From contig NC_092053.1 in NCBI RefSeq assembly GCF_003086295.3, positions 84,629,671-84,693,670 on the forward strand: a DNA stretch of 64,000 bases. The letters run 5' to 3'. The translations under genes and the position numbers were made by a program. This DNA is from Arachis hypogaea (lineage: Eukaryota; Streptophyta; Magnoliopsida; Fabales; Fabaceae). This document shows positions 1-10,318 of the stretch, piece after piece. The number at the start of each line of letters is the position of its first letter. Position 1 is the first letter of the stretch. The notes under the pieces were generated by a model that ran no database searches, had not been told where the DNA came from, and saw only the letters and a program-made list of their open reading frames with translations.

Positions 1-220
1 TTACTAACCTTTTTCAAAAACCATTTTCGAAAATCACTAACTCTTTTTCAAAAATTATTTTCGAAAATTCTCTCCTCCTCTCATCATATTCTATCTCCTC
101 GTCTCACATCTCTGCTCCTATCATCACCTTTGTGTTTGGATTATCCATTCTTTTCTTCCACTCACAAAGGGATCCCTATACTGTGGTATAAAGGATCCAT
201 ATTATTATTATTATTTTTCT
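1..220 (+). other. A1 untranslated leader
   Basis: AT-rich leader with repeated ATTTTCGAAAAT-like palindromes and a C/T-rich stretch. It corresponds to the leader of A2 near 28400-28620 on the other strand. No ATG opens the gag frame here; the position where A2 has its gag ATG is diverged. Confidence 0.6.
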
Positions 221-2525
221 GTGCCCTCTTCTTTGTCATATGATTCAGAACCCGAAAGGACTCTGAAAAGGAAACTAAGAGAAGCTAAAATACAACAATC
301 CAGAGATAACCTTTCAGAAATTTTCGAACAGGAAGAGGAGATGGCAGCCAAAAATAATAATAAAGTAAGGAAGATGCTTGGTGACTTTACTGCACCTAAT
401 TCCAATTTACATGGAAGAAGCATCTCCATTCCTGCCATTGGAGCAAACAACTATGAGCTGAAACCTCAATTAGTTTCTCTGATGCAGTAGAACTGCAAGT
501 TTCATGGACTTCCATCTGAAGATCCTTTTCAGTTCTTAACTGAATTCTTGCAGATATGTGATACTGTTAAGACTAATGGAGTAGATCCTGAAGTCTACAG
601 GCTCATGCTTTTCCCTTTTGCTGTAAGAGACAGAGCTAGATTATGGTTGGATTCTCAACCCAAAGACAGCCTGAACTCTTGGGATAAGCTGGTCACGGCT
701 TTCTTAGCCAAGTACTTTCCTCCTCAAAAGCTGAGTTAGAGCTGATGTTCAAACCTTCAGACAGAAAGAAGGTGAATCCCTCTATGAAGCTTGGGAAAGA
801 TACAAACAGTTGACCAAAAAGTGTCCTTCTGACATGCTTTCAGAATGGACCATCCTGGATATATTCTATGATGGTCTGTCTGAGTTATCTAAGATGTCAT
901 TGGATACCTCTGCAGGTGGATCCATTCACCTAAAGAAAACGCCTGCAGAAGCTCAAGAACTCATTGACATGGTTGCTAATAACCAGTTGATGTACACTTC
1001 CGAGAGGAATCCTGTGAGTAATGGGACGCCTATGAAGAAGGGAGTTCTTGAAGTTGATACTCTGAATGCCACATTGGCTCAGAATAAAATATTAACTCAG
1101 CAAGTCAATATGATCTCTCAGAGTCTGAATGGAATGCAAGCTGCATCCAACAGTACTCAAGAGGCTTCTTATGAAGAAGAAGCTTATGATCCTGAGAACC
1201 CTGCAATAGCAGAGGTGAATTACTTAGGTGAACCCTATGGAAACACCTATAATCCATCATGGAGAAATCATCCAAATTTCTCATGGAAGGATCAAAAGCC
1301 TCAACAAGGCTTTAATAATGGTGGAAGAAACAGGTTTAGCAATAGCAAGCCTTTTCCATCATCCACTCAGCAACAGACAGAGAACTCTGAACAAAATACT
1401 TCTAATTTAACAAACTTAGTCTCTGATCTGTCTAAGGCCACTATAAGTTTCATGAATGAAACAAGATCTTCCATTAGAAATCTGGAAGCACAAGTGGGCC
1501 AGCTGAGTAAAAAGATCACTGAAATCCCTCCCAGTACTCTCCCAAGCAATACAGAAGAGAACCCAAAAGGAGAGTGCAAGGCCATTGACATAAGCACCAT
1601 GGCCGAACCCACAAGGGGAGTGGAGGACGTGAATCCCAAGGAGGAAGACCTCCTGGGACGTCCAGTGATCAATAAGGAGCTTCCCTCTGAGGAACCAAAG
1701 GACTCTGAGGCTCATCTAGAGACCATAGAGATTCCATTAAACCTCCTTATGCCCTTCATGAGCTCTGATGAGTATTCCTCTTCTGAAGAGAATGAGGATG
1801 TTACTGAAGAGCAAACTGCCAAGTTTCTTGGTGCAATCATGAAGCTGAATGCCAAATTATTTGGCATTGATACTTGGGAAGTTGAACCTCCCTTGTTCAT
1901 CAATGAACTAAGTGATCTGGATCAACTGACATTGCCTCAGAAGAGACAGGATCCTGGAAAGTTCATAATACCCTGTACCATAGGCACCATGATCTTTAAG
2001 GCTCTATGTGACCTTGGTTCAGGAATAAACCTCATGCCCCTTTCTGTAATAGAGAAACTGGGAATCTATGGGGTGCAAACTGCTAAAATCTCATTAGAGA
2101 TGGCAGATAATTCCAGAAAACAGGCTTATGGACAAGTAGAGGACGTGTTAGTAAAGGTTGAGGGCCTTTACATCCCTGCTGATTTCATAGTCTTGGGTAC
2201 TGAAAAGGAAGAGGATGAATCTATCATCCTAGGAAGACCTTTCCTGGCCACAGCAAGAGCTGTGATTGATGTTGACAGAGGTGAAATAGTCCTTCAATGG
2301 AATGAGGACTCCCTTGTGTTTAAAACTCAAGGATCTCCCTCTGCAATCATGGAGAGGAAGCAGAAAAAGCTTCTCTCAAAGCAGAGTCAACCAGAGCCCC
2401 CACAGTCAAACTCTAAGTTTGGTGTTGGGAGGCCACAACCAAACTCTAAGTTTGGTGTTGAACTCCCATATCCAAACTCTAAGTTTGGTGTTGGAGAGTT
2501 TCAACAATGCTCTGAACATCTGTGA
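221..2525 (+). pseudogene. A1 gag-protease polyprotein, broken
   Basis: This would be the structural Gag protein fused to an aspartic protease. The Gag part (about 221-1560) has the plant retrotransposon gag pattern: PERTLKRKLREAK near the start, LMLFPFAVRDRARLWLDSQP, then FLAKYFPPQ and RNHPNFSW. The protease part has the active-site triad in CDLGSGINLMP (Asp codon at 2010) and the flap-side motif ILGRPFLATARAVID. I see no CCHC zinc knuckle between them; that stretch is rich in Asn, Gln and Ser. Damage: an in-frame TAG at 488-490 where A2 has CAG, and a 5-bp deletion near 736 (relative to A2) that shifts the frame, so the rest reads in another frame from about 740. The usual ATG is also missing. 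The product is non-functional as it stands. Confidence 0.88.
2408..2493 (+). repeat. Three tandem copies of the LTR-border 13-mer in the gag 3' end
   Basis: AAGTTTGGTGTTG occurs at 2415-2427, 2448-2460 and 2481-2493, spaced 33 bp, and encodes repeated SKFGV residues. The same 13-mer lies directly before the 3' LTR at 5709-5721. A2 has the equivalent trio at 26052-26130. Confidence 0.9.
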
Positions 2526-2543
2526 GGCTCCATGAGAGCCCAC

Positions 2544-2590
2544 TGTTAAGCTATTGACATTAACGAAGCGCTTGTTGAGAGGCAACCCAA
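2544..2590 (+). promoter_or_regulatory. Conserved post-gag motif with GGCAACCCA (A1)
   Basis: Non-coding block just after the gag-pro stop. It reads TTAAGCTATTGACATTAACG, then AAGCGCTTGTTGAGAGGCAACCCA split by a few bases. Related blocks sit after the main polyprotein in A2, B, C, D, E and F. The function is unknown. Confidence 0.7.
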
Positions 2591-2734
2591 TTTTTATTTA
2601 TCTAACTATATTTTTCTTAATTATATGTCTTTGTATGTTCATGATCATGTGGAGTCACAAAATGAATATAAAAATTGAAAACGGAATCAAAAACAGCAGA
2701 AGAAAAATCACACCCTGGAGGAGCATCTGTCTGG

Positions 2735-2910
2735 CGTTCAGCGCCAGAACAGAGCATGGTTCTGGCGCTGAACGCCCAAAATGGGCAGCTTCTGGGCGCT
2801 GAACGCCAGAACAGGCATGGTTCTGGCGTTCAACGCCAGAAATGGCACACAAATGGGCGTTGAACACCCAAAATGGCCACCAACCTGGCGCTGAACGCCC
2901 AGAGTTGGGT
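2735..2910 (+). repeat. A1 internal array of GGCGTT/AACGCC hairpins
   Basis: About six short inverted repeats in tandem, of the kinds CTGGCGTTCAGCGCCAG, TGGCGCTGAACGCC and GGGCGTTGAACACCC. The stems differ between units but mostly stay self-complementary. The array lies between gag-pro and the extra ORF. Confidence 0.85.
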
Positions 2911-2964
2911 GCAAAGGCATTTTTACATGCCTAATGGGTGTAGGGATGTAAATCCTTGAACACC

Positions 2965-3022
2965 TCAGGATCTGTGGACCCCACAGGATCCACTCAGGAT
3001 CTGTGGACCCCACAGGATCCCC
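2965..3022 (+). repeat. Duplicated palindrome CTGTGGACCCCACAG (A1)
   Basis: Two adjacent copies of AGGATCTGTGGACC followed by CCACAGGATCC, each able to fold as a stem. A2 has the counterpart at 25451-25512. The following stretch up to the extra ORF is C/A-rich with no convincing gene. Confidence 0.7.
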
Positions 3023-3384
3023 ACCTACCTCCACTTACTTCTTCTCACCACTCTCTTTCACACAACCCCATAAACACTCTCCCCCAAAAACCCTTCACCA
3101 ATCACCTCAAACTCTCTTCCCCATCACCTCTTCACCACTCACATCCATCCACTCTTCCCCATAAACCTACCTCATAAACTCCACCTACCTTCAAAATTCA
3201 AAACCAATTTCCCACCCAAACCCACCCATATGGCCGAACCTTAACCCCCCTCCCTTCCCTAGATAAAGCCCTCCATTCTTCATCAAATTCACACAACACA
3301 CCCCTCTACACCCCTCTTGGCCGAAACCACATCTCCCTCTCCCTCTCCATATTTCTTCTTCTTCTTCATCTATTCTTTCTTTTA

Positions 3385-3420
3385 TTGCTCGAGGGCGAGC
3401 AAGATTCTAAGTTTGGTGTG
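3385..3420 (+). promoter_or_regulatory. Internal AGGG-loop hairpin with PPT-like sequence (A1)
   Basis: A perfect 7-bp stem TTGCTCG/CGAGCAA with loop AGGG at 3385-3402, followed seven bases later by AAGTTTGGTGTG. This repeats the arrangement found at the 3' LTR border (5684-5721). It lies 38 bp before the extra-ORF ATG and could be an internal plus-strand priming site; that role is inferred. Confidence 0.6.
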
Positions 3421-3457
3421 TTTAAAGCATAAGCTTTTTGTTTTTCCATTACCATTG

Positions 3458-4606
3458 ATGGCACCTAAGACCGGAGAATCCTCTAGAAAGGGGAAAGGGA
3501 AGACAAAAGCTTCCACCTCCGAGTCATGGGAGATGGAAAGGTTCATCTCCAAAGCCCATCAAGACCACTTCTATGATGTTGTGGCCAAGAAGAAGGTGAT
3601 CCCCGAGGTCCCTTCCAAACTCAAAAGAAATGAGTATCCGGAGATCCGACATAAAGTTCAAAGAAGCGGTTGGGAAGTTCTAACAAATCCCATCCAACAA
3701 GTCGGCATCCTAATGGTTCAAGAGTTCTATGCTAATGCATGGATCACCAAGAACCATGATCAAAGTAAGAACCCGGATCCAAAGAACTATGTTACAATGG
3801 TTCGGGGGAAATACTTGGATTTTAGTCCGGAAAATGTGAGGTTGGCATTCAACTTGTCAAACATGGAAGAGAACGCACGCCCCTACACAAGGAGAGTCAA
3901 CTTTGATCAAAGGTTGGACCAAGTCCTTATGGACATATGTGTAGAAGGAGCTCAATGGAAGATTGACTCCAAAGGCAAGCCGGTTCAACTAAGAAGATTG
4001 GACCTCACGCCTATAGCTAGAGGATGGTTGGAGTTCATTCAATGCTCAATCATTCCCACTAGCAACCGGTCTGAAGTTATTATAGACCGGGCCATCATGA
4101 TCCATAGCATCATGATTGGAGAAGAGGTGGAAGTTCATGAGATTATACCTCAAGAACTCTACAAGGTGGCTGACAAGTCCTCCACCGTGGCAAGGTTAGC
4201 CTTTCCTTACCTCATTTGCCACCTATGCAATTCGGCTGGGATTGACATAGAGGGAGATATCCTCATTAAAGAGGACAAGCCCATCACTAAGAAGAAGATG
4301 GAGCAAGCAAGAGAGCCCATTCATGGAGCTCAAGAGGCGTATGAAGCTCATCACCATGAGATCCCGGAGATGCCTCAAATGCACTTTCCTCCACAAAACT
4401 ATTGGGAGCAAATCAACACCTCCCTAGGAGAATTGAGTTCCAATATGGGACAACTAAGGGTGGAACATCAAGAGCACTCCATCATGCTTCATGAAATAAG
4501 AGAAGATCAAAAAGCAATGAGGGAGGAGCAACAAAGACAAGGAAGAGACATAGAAGAGCTCAAGGACATCATTGGTTCCTCAAGAAGGAAACGCCACCAT
4601 CACTAA
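3458..4606 (+). CDS. A1 extra ORF, 'putative plant transposon protein' type, env-like position
   Basis: A 382-residue intact frame. It starts at MAPKTGESSRKGKGK; an upstream in-frame ATG exists at 3317, but the A2 homologue also begins at MAPK, so 3458 is preferred. The basic, Lys/Ser-rich N-terminus is followed by a conserved core with GWEVLTNPIQQVGI, VQEFYANAW, VRGKYLDFSPENVRLAF and ARGWLEFIQCSIIPTSNRSEV. The C-terminal third is a Gln/Glu/His-rich, probably coiled-coil tail ending SSRRKRHHH. I recognise the core as the plant transposon-associated domain sometimes named Transposase_32 (from memory; no search run). Despite that name I see no catalytic motif. Its place after gag and before the 3' LTR is where Athila-type elements keep their env-like ORF. 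This is the only undamaged long ORF of A1, which may point to recent selection or simple youth. Function unknown. Confidence 0.8.
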   Translation: MAPKTGESSRKGKGKTKASTSESWEMERFISKAHQDHFYDVVAKKKVIPEVPSKLKRNEYPEIRHKVQRSGWEVLTNPIQQVGILMVQEFYANAWITKNHDQSKNPDPKNYVTMVRGKYLDFSPENVRLAFNLSNMEENARPYTRRVNFDQRLDQVLMDICVEGAQWKIDSKGKPVQLRRLDLTPIARGWLEFIQCSIIPTSNRSEVIIDRAIMIHSIMIGEEVEVHEIIPQELYKVADKSSTVARLAFPYLICHLCNSAGIDIEGDILIKEDKPITKKKMEQAREPIHGAQEAYEAHHHEIPEMPQMHFPPQNYWEQINTSLGELSSNMGQLRVEHQEHSIMLHEIREDQKAMREEQQRQGRDIEELKDIIGSSRRKRHHH

Positions 4607-5683
4607 GGTGGATTCATTCCTTGTTCTTGTTTCTTCTATTTTTCGTTTCTATGATTATGTGCTTATCTGTGTTTGTGTCTTCATTACATGATCATTAATA
4701 GTTAGTAACTTTGTCTTAAAGTTATGAACGTCCTATGAATCCATCACCTCTCTTAAAATAAAAACTGTTTTAATTCAAAAGAACAAAAAGTACATGAGTT
4801 TCGAATTTATCCTTGAACTTAGCTTAATTATATTGATGTGGTGACAATGCTTCTTGTTTTCTGAATGAATGCTTGAACAGTGCATATGTCTTTTGAAGTT
4901 GTTGTTTAAGAATGTTAAATATGTTGGCCCTTGAAAGAATGATGACTAGGAGACATGTTATTTGATAATATGAAAAATCATAAAAATGATTCTTGAAGCA
5001 AGAAAAAGCAGCAAAGAACAAAGCTTGCAGAAAAAAAAAATATAGGCAAAAAAAAATAGAAAAATAAGAAAAAGAAAAAGCAAGTAGAAAAAGCCAATAA
5101 CCCTTAAAACCAAAAAGCAAGGGCAAATAAAAAGGATCCCAAGGCTTTGAGCATCAGTGGATAGGAGGGCCTAAAGGAATAAAATCCTGGTCTAAGCGGC
5201 TAAACCAAGCTGTCCCTAACCATATGCTTGTGGCGTGTAGGTGTCAAGTGAAAACATGAGACTGAGCAGTTAAAGTCAAGGTCCAAAGCAAAAAAAGAGT
5301 GTGCTTAAGAACCCTGGACACCTCTAATTGGGGACTTTAGCAAAGCTGAGTCACAATCTAAAAAGGTTCACCCAATTATGTGTCTGTGGCATTTATGTAT
5401 CCGGTGGTAATACTGGAAAACAAAGTGCTTAGGGCCACGGCCAAGACTCATAAAGAAGCTGTGTTCAAGAATCACCATACTGAACTAGGAGAATCAATAA
5501 CACTATCTGAACTCTGAGTTCCCATAGATGCCAATCATTCTGAACCTCAATGGATAGAGTGAGATGCCAAAACTATTCAAGAGGCAAAAAGCTACAAGTC
5601 CCGCTCATCTGATTGAAGCTATGTTTCATTGATAGTTTAGAATTTATAGTATATTCTCTTCTTTTTATCCTATTTGATTTTCA
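4607..5683 (+). other. A1 3' non-coding region
   Basis: No convincing ORF. It contains A-rich tracts near 5030-5080 and repeated CAAAGC/AAGTC-type stretches. It aligns in layout with A2 22824-23905 on the other strand. Confidence 0.6.
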
Positions 5684-5721
5684 GTTGCTTGGGGACAAGC
5701 AACAATTTAAGTTTGGTGTTG
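5684..5721 (+). promoter_or_regulatory. A1 PPT region with GGGGAC-loop hairpin
   Basis: Perfect 7-bp stem GTTGCTT/AAGCAAC with loop GGGGAC at 5684-5703, then CAATTT-like spacer and AAGTTTGGTGTTG at 5709-5721, which abuts the LTR TG. This is the place where the polypurine tract primes plus-strand synthesis, though the 13-mer is not fully purine. Confidence 0.7.
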
Positions 5722-6096
5722 TGATGAGCGGATAATTTATACGCTTTTTGACATTGTTTTTAGTATGTTTTTAGTAGAATCTAGTTACTTTTAGGGATGT
5801 TTTCATTAGTTTTTATATTAAATTCACATTTCTGGACTTTACTATGAGTTTGTGTGTTTTTCTGTGATTTCAGGTATTTTCTGGCTGAAATTGAGGGACT
5901 TGAGCAAAAATCAGATTCAGAGGTTGAAGAAGGACTGCTGATGCTGTTGAATTCTGACCTCCCTGAACTCAAAGTGGATTTTCTGGAGCTACAGAACTCG
6001 AAATGGCGCGCTTCTAATTGCGTTGGAAAGTAGACATCCAGGGCTTTCCAACAATATATAATAGTCCATACTTTGGCCAAGAATAGATGACGTAAA

Positions 6097-6205
6097 CTGG
6101 CGTTCAACGCCAGCTTTCTGCCCAAATCTGGTGTCCAGCGCCAGAAAAGGAGCCAAAACCAGAGTTGAACGCCCAAACTGGCACAAAAACTGGCGTTCAA
6201 CTCCA
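6097..6205 (+). repeat. Hairpin array inside the A1 LTR
   Basis: Short inverted repeats CTGGCGTTCAACGCCAG, TGGTGTCCAGCGCCAG and related units. Same motif class as the internal array at 2735-2910. Confidence 0.8.
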
Positions 6206-6320
6206 AGAAGGACCTCTACACGTGCAACACTCAAGCTCAGCCCAAACACACACCAAGTGGGCCCCGGAAGTGGATTTATGCATCAATTACTTACTCATGT
6301 AAACCCTAGTAGCTAGTTTA

Positions 6321-6330
6321 TTATAAATAG
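6321..6330 (+). promoter_or_regulatory. LTR TATA box (A1)
   Basis: TTATAAATAG within the LTR, at the position of TATAAATAG in the A2 LTRs. Likely core promoter of the element family. Confidence 0.6.
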
Positions 6331-7458
6331 GACCTTTCACTATTGTATTAGACGTCCTTTTGACCATCCTGGATCCTAGATTGTATTTTAATCCTGTGAT
6401 CACATTTTGGGGGCTGGTCACACGGCCATGCCTGGACCTTCACTTATGTATTTTCATACGGTAGAGTTTCTACACTCCATAGATTAAGGTGTGGAGCTCT
6501 GCTGTTCCTCAAAGATTAATGCAAAGTACTACTGTTTTCTATTCAATTCATCTTATTTTGCTTCTAAGATATCCATTCGCACCCAAGAACGTGATGAAGG
6601 TGATGATTATGTGTGATGCTTATCACCATTCTCCCCTATGAACACGTGCCTGACAAACACTTCCGTTCTACATGAAATAAGCTAGAATGAATATCTCTTA
6701 GATCTCTTAACCGGAATCTTCGTGGCGTAAGCTAGAATGATGGCGGCATTGAAGAGAATCCGGAAAGTCTAAACCTTGTCTGTGGTATTCCGAGTAGGAT
6801 TCAATGATTGAATGACTGTGACGAGCTTCAAACTCGCGATTGTTGGGCGTTAGTGACTGACGCAAAAGGAGGGTGAATCCTATTCCAACATGATCGAGAA
6901 CCGACAGATGATTAGCCGTGCTGTGACAGAGCATGTGAGCATATTTTTCACTGAGAGGAGGGGATGTAGCCACTGACAACGGTGATGCCCTTGCATAAAG
7001 CCAGCCATGGAAAGGAGTAAGACTGATTGGATGAAGATAGCAGGAAAGCAGAGGTTCAGAGGAACGAAAAGCATCTCCATTCGCTTATCTGAAATTCCTA
7101 TCAATGATTTACGTAAGTATTTCTATCCCTATTTTATTATTTATTATTCGAAAACATCATTATCAATTTATATCTGCCTAACTGAGATTTGCAAGGTGAC
7201 CATAGCTTGCTTCATACCAACAATCTCCATGGGATTCGACCCTTACTCACGTAAGGTATTACTTGGACGACCCAGTGCACTTGTTGGTTAGTTGTATCGA
7301 AGTTGTGAACCATGGTATTAGCACCATGTTCTTGGCGCCATTGCCAGGGAAAGAAAGAGCCATGAATTTTACATAATTAAAGTGTAATCACGATTACGCG
7401 TACCAAGTTGCTCACGTTGCTAGGGATTGTTCGAGCCTGGACATCACAATTTCGTGCA

Positions 7459-7918
7459 CCAATAACCTCTAATCTGTGCTTTTCTGGACTTGGATCTGGG
7501 CCAAAAAGGCTTCAGAAATCGCTGGGAGCATTTTCTGCAATTTCTGGTGCGTGGCATCTGTCACACGTCCGCATCATTCACGCGGTCACGTCATCTAGTG
7601 TTTTCCTTGTCACGCGTTCGCTTTGGTCATGCGTCCGCATCATCTGTGTTCTGCTTAAGGCGCGTGTCCACGTCAGTTATGCGTTTGCGTCGCTGCCTTT
7701 TTGCGCTGGGCATGCGGCCACGTCGTCCATGCGTTCGCGTCGCTGCCAGTTTCTTCAAAAACTCCATTTTGTGCATTCCTTCCATTTTTGTATGTTTTCT
7801 TTCCATCCTTTAACTCATTCCTGCCTTAAAGGATCTGAAACTTCTCAACACACAAGTCACGGCATCGAATGGTAATAAAAGGTAATTAAAATAAATAATT
7901 TCAAATCATAGGAAACAT
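7459..7918 (-). repeat. D 3' LTR, middle fragment
   Basis: Closely matches 49391-49846 of the intact D 5' LTR. It is bounded on the left by A1 and on the right by C. It contains CG-rich short repeats such as CATGCGTTCGCGTCGC (7545-7745). Apparent ORFs here are artefacts of this repeat. Confidence 0.9.
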
Positions 7919-7923
7919 GTATT
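7919..7923. repeat. Target site duplication GTATT, left copy (C)
   Basis: GTATT abuts the C LTR here and again at 17570-17574. The uninterrupted paralogue with one GTATT is at 49847-49851 in the D 5' LTR. Confidence 0.95.
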
Positions 7924-8833
7924 TGATGCGCATAAACTTGTTATGCTACGATTTAGGAAATTGCACGATCGGCAAAATTCCTTCCGGCAAGTGCACCGGT
8001 TATCGTCAAGTAAAAACTCACAATAGAGTGAGGTCGAATCCCACAAGGATTGGTTGAGTGAGCAATTCGGATTAGAAGTATGTTCTAGTTGAGCGGAATC
8101 AAGATTTAGATGAGAATTGCGGAATGTAAAATTGCATGAATTAAAGAGCGAGAAGCTAAATTGCTGAAATTAAAAGGGATGGGGGTGATTGCATGAATTT
8201 AATTGCAGAATGTAAAGAGAAAGTGGAAATCAGAAATGGGGAATTCATTGGGTGTTAGGAGATATTGAGATCTCCGAATCAAAACATGTTTATCTCTTCC
8301 TCAACCAATGCGTTCATTGAATTTTGCTTGGCAATCTTATATGATTGGATCCCAATCCCTTGGCTCACCAATTCTCTCTAAAAACAAACAAATTCCCAAT
8401 CCCTTGGTTTAAATGTTCATAAGAAGAGATGATGTTCGATCACTGATTATACCACACAGTTTCATGAACCACAATTTGGTAGGATTACATGTCACAATAT
8501 CCATCCAAACCCCAATCCAATTCACTGTGAGAAAGCTTCTCTAGCATGAATCCTCCATTCCTTTCCCAAGGTTCCGAAGGATTCCAATTATGGGTAGTTT
8601 CTTTCCCAAGACAACTACCCAATGGAATTAGATCGAGAAGCTTTCTAACAAAATTCAAGAGAAAAGATTGAAGAAGAAGATAAACTATTATTGATTCATT
8701 GAATTACAATAGAGCTCCCTAACCCAATGAAAGGGGTTTAGTGAGTCATAGCTCTGAATTCAACTACAAAGATATAAAAACTAGCTAAATGAAAAGGTAA
8801 AAGTTCCAGTGCCCTCTCTAACTTAAATTCTAT

Positions 8834-8844
8834 CCTATTTATAC
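8834..8844 (-). promoter_or_regulatory. TATA box, C 3' LTR (intact copy)
   Basis: Minus strand reads GTATAAATAGG. The 5' LTR has GTTTAAATAGG at the same place (16122-16132). Confidence 0.6.
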
Positions 8845-9166
8845 ACTTTCTATATTGAGCTTCTGTTGTGTTTCTTGGGCTTTGAGGCTTCTCCCTGCTT
8901 TCCTTTTGCCTTGGGTTTATGATCCATAATCTTGACGAGGCTGTTGATCCAAATTCTGTAACATTCATTGAGCCAACTTAGTGATAGTCAAATAATGACA
9001 CATGACTCAATAAATTGAAATTTCAGACTCATCAATCCTTCAGGCCCAATCCCATAAACCATGATATTCAATTGGGTTTCATACCAGAGTAAGTTTAAGT
9101 TAATGTTTGTGCTCAAATACTAACTTAAACCGCAATATTTTTGGCCCAGAAACCTTTTCCAAGAGT

Positions 9167-9975
9167 GGCGTTTAAGTTGCAGTTTAAGCTTAAACTGCAG
9201 CTTAAACGCCAGACACTTCCAGTGATGCCTTTTGTGGAAGCACGTTTAAGCTTCAGTTTAAGGTTAAACTGAAGCTTAAACGTGGAAATGGAAGAAGGCA
9301 GCCCTGGAGGGTAATATAGTCGAACACGTTTAAGCTTCAGTTTAAGGTTAAACTGAAGCTTAAACGTGGAAATAGAAAAGGCAGCCCTGGAGGTCGAACA
9401 CGTTTAGATCCAGTTTAAGGTTAAACTGGAGCTTAAACGTGGAAATGGAAGAAGGCATCCTGGAGGTCGAACACGTTTAAGCTCCAGTTTAAGGTTAAAC
9501 TGGTGCTTAAACGTGGAAGCTGAGAAAGGTAGCCCTGGAGGTCGAACACGTTTAAGCTCCAGTTTAAGGTTAAACTGGAGCTTAAACGTGGAAGCTTAGA
9601 AGGTAGCCCTGGAGGTGTCGAACACGTTTAAGCTCCAGTTTAAGGTTAAACTGGAGCTTAAACGTGGAAATGGAGAAAGCAACCCTGGAGGAGAAACTTG
9701 GTCGAATACGTTTAAGCTCCAGTTTAAGGTCAAACTGGAGCTTAAACGTGGAAATGGCTCCCTGGTGCCTTTCCCCTTTCTGGCGTTTAACCTCCAGTTT
9801 AAGGTTAAACTGGAGGTTAAACGTGGAACTGCCCTCCTTGGTGTCCTTCTCACTTCTGGCGTTTAACCTCCAGTTTAAGGTTAAACTGGAGGTTAAACTT
9901 CAATTCCAGCATTTCTTAGCCTTCCTGATTCTGGCGTTTAACCTCCAGTTTAGGCTTAAACTGGAACTTAAACTC
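9167..9975. repeat. Tandem array of 11 long hairpins in the C 3' LTR
   Basis: Eleven units of about 44 nt, each an inverted repeat around GTTTAAGGTTAAAC or a variant, separated by spacers like GGAAATGG...CCCTGGAGGTCGAA. Outer stems come in matched pairs: GGCGTTTAAG with CTTAAACGCC, CACGTTTAAGCTTC with GAAGCTTAAACGTG, the same with CTCC and GGAG, and AACCTCC with GGAGGTT. The changes are mostly compensatory. Apparent ORFs on both strands are artefacts of the repeat. Confidence 0.95.
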
Positions 9976-10281
9976 CACATGTGATATTCAAGCTTCCTTT
10001 ATTGATTTTGTTGCTTCCTTGCTTAGCCTCTTCTTCCTTGAAATCATCCAAACAATTGCATCAAAGTCTTGCAAAATTTCATGAGAAATCTTCCATTCAT
10101 AGCATTCAAGTAATATAACTAAAACTCATGGAATTTGCATTAAAATCATACTGTTTGGATGGTTCATTGCTTTGTTATTCATTTAACCATTCTTGGTTAC
10201 TTTAAGCTCAAGAAAATGCGTAAAACAACTAAAACTAACAGAAAAATGCTAGTGAAACTAGCCTAAGATGCCTTGGCATCA

Positions 10282-10318
10282 CAACACCAAACTTAATACT
10301 TGCTTGTCCCTAAGCAAG
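10282..10318 (-). promoter_or_regulatory. C PPT region with AGGGAC-loop hairpin
   Basis: On the minus strand a perfect stem CTTGCTT/AAGCAAG with loop AGGGAC (10299-10318) is followed by AAGTTTGGTGTTG (10282-10294), which abuts the LTR. Same arrangement as A1 and A2 although the LTR sequences are unrelated. Confidence 0.7.

Larger units (their letters stand above)
1..7458 (+). mobile_element. Element A1, non-autonomous LTR retrotransposon, left end outside window
   Basis: The order on the plus strand is leader, gag-protease, conserved GGCAACCCA motif, hairpin array, extra ORF, long 3' non-coding stretch, PPT region and 3' LTR. The 5' LTR and PBS lie left of the window. No reverse transcriptase, RNase H or integrase is present. 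The layout matches A2 (21073-31955, minus strand) feature by feature. A1 is inserted in the 3' LTR of D: the sequence right of its LTR resumes the D LTR at the point matching 49391, next to that LTR's TATA-like sequence. Athila-type lineage is inferred from tRNA-Asp priming in its relative A2 and from the extra ORF. Confidence 0.9.
5722..7458 (+). repeat. A1 3' LTR
   Basis: Starts TGATGAGCGGATAATTT and ends TTTCGTGCA, giving TG...CA ends; a further CCA at 7459-7461 may belong to the element. It is related to the two A2 LTRs, but its last 150 bp are diverged and contain a PBS-like TTGGCGCCATTGCCAGGG near 7333. Only one unit of the TCAATGGCT-type block is present, whereas A2 LTRs have two. Right of it the D LTR resumes. 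Confidence 0.85.
7924..10281 (-). repeat. C 3' LTR
   Basis: On the minus strand it starts TGATGCCAAGGCATC, itself a small palindrome, and ends GCGCATCA. Nearly identical to 15211-17569. It carries the long hairpin array at 9167-9975. Confidence 0.95.

Noticed and set aside
3458..4606. DNA transposase, from the family nickname Transposase_32
   Set aside because: No DDE-type catalytic motif is visible and the gene belongs to LTR elements. The nickname does not prove an activity.
7319..7350. A second PBS inside the A1 LTR (TTGGCGCCATTGCCAGGG)
   Set aside because: It resembles a PBS, but the same region in A2 LTRs (GGCGCCGTTGCCTGAG) is also inside the LTR, with the true PBS after the LTR end. 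It is a relic or a captured copy.
7408..7875. ORFs at 7408-7875 and 49369-49803 as a duplicated gene
   Set aside because: They are two copies of the same D LTR segment with CG-repeats, and stay open because of the repeat.
9596..9866. ORFs on both strands in the C hairpin array (also 16884-17161)
   Set aside because: Palindromic repeats without stop codons open frames on both strands. No independent coding sign.
9167..9975. CRISPR-like or satellite array
   Set aside because: Units are imperfect inverted repeats with short related spacers, occur in both LTRs of one retroelement and in a plant genome. No cas genes.
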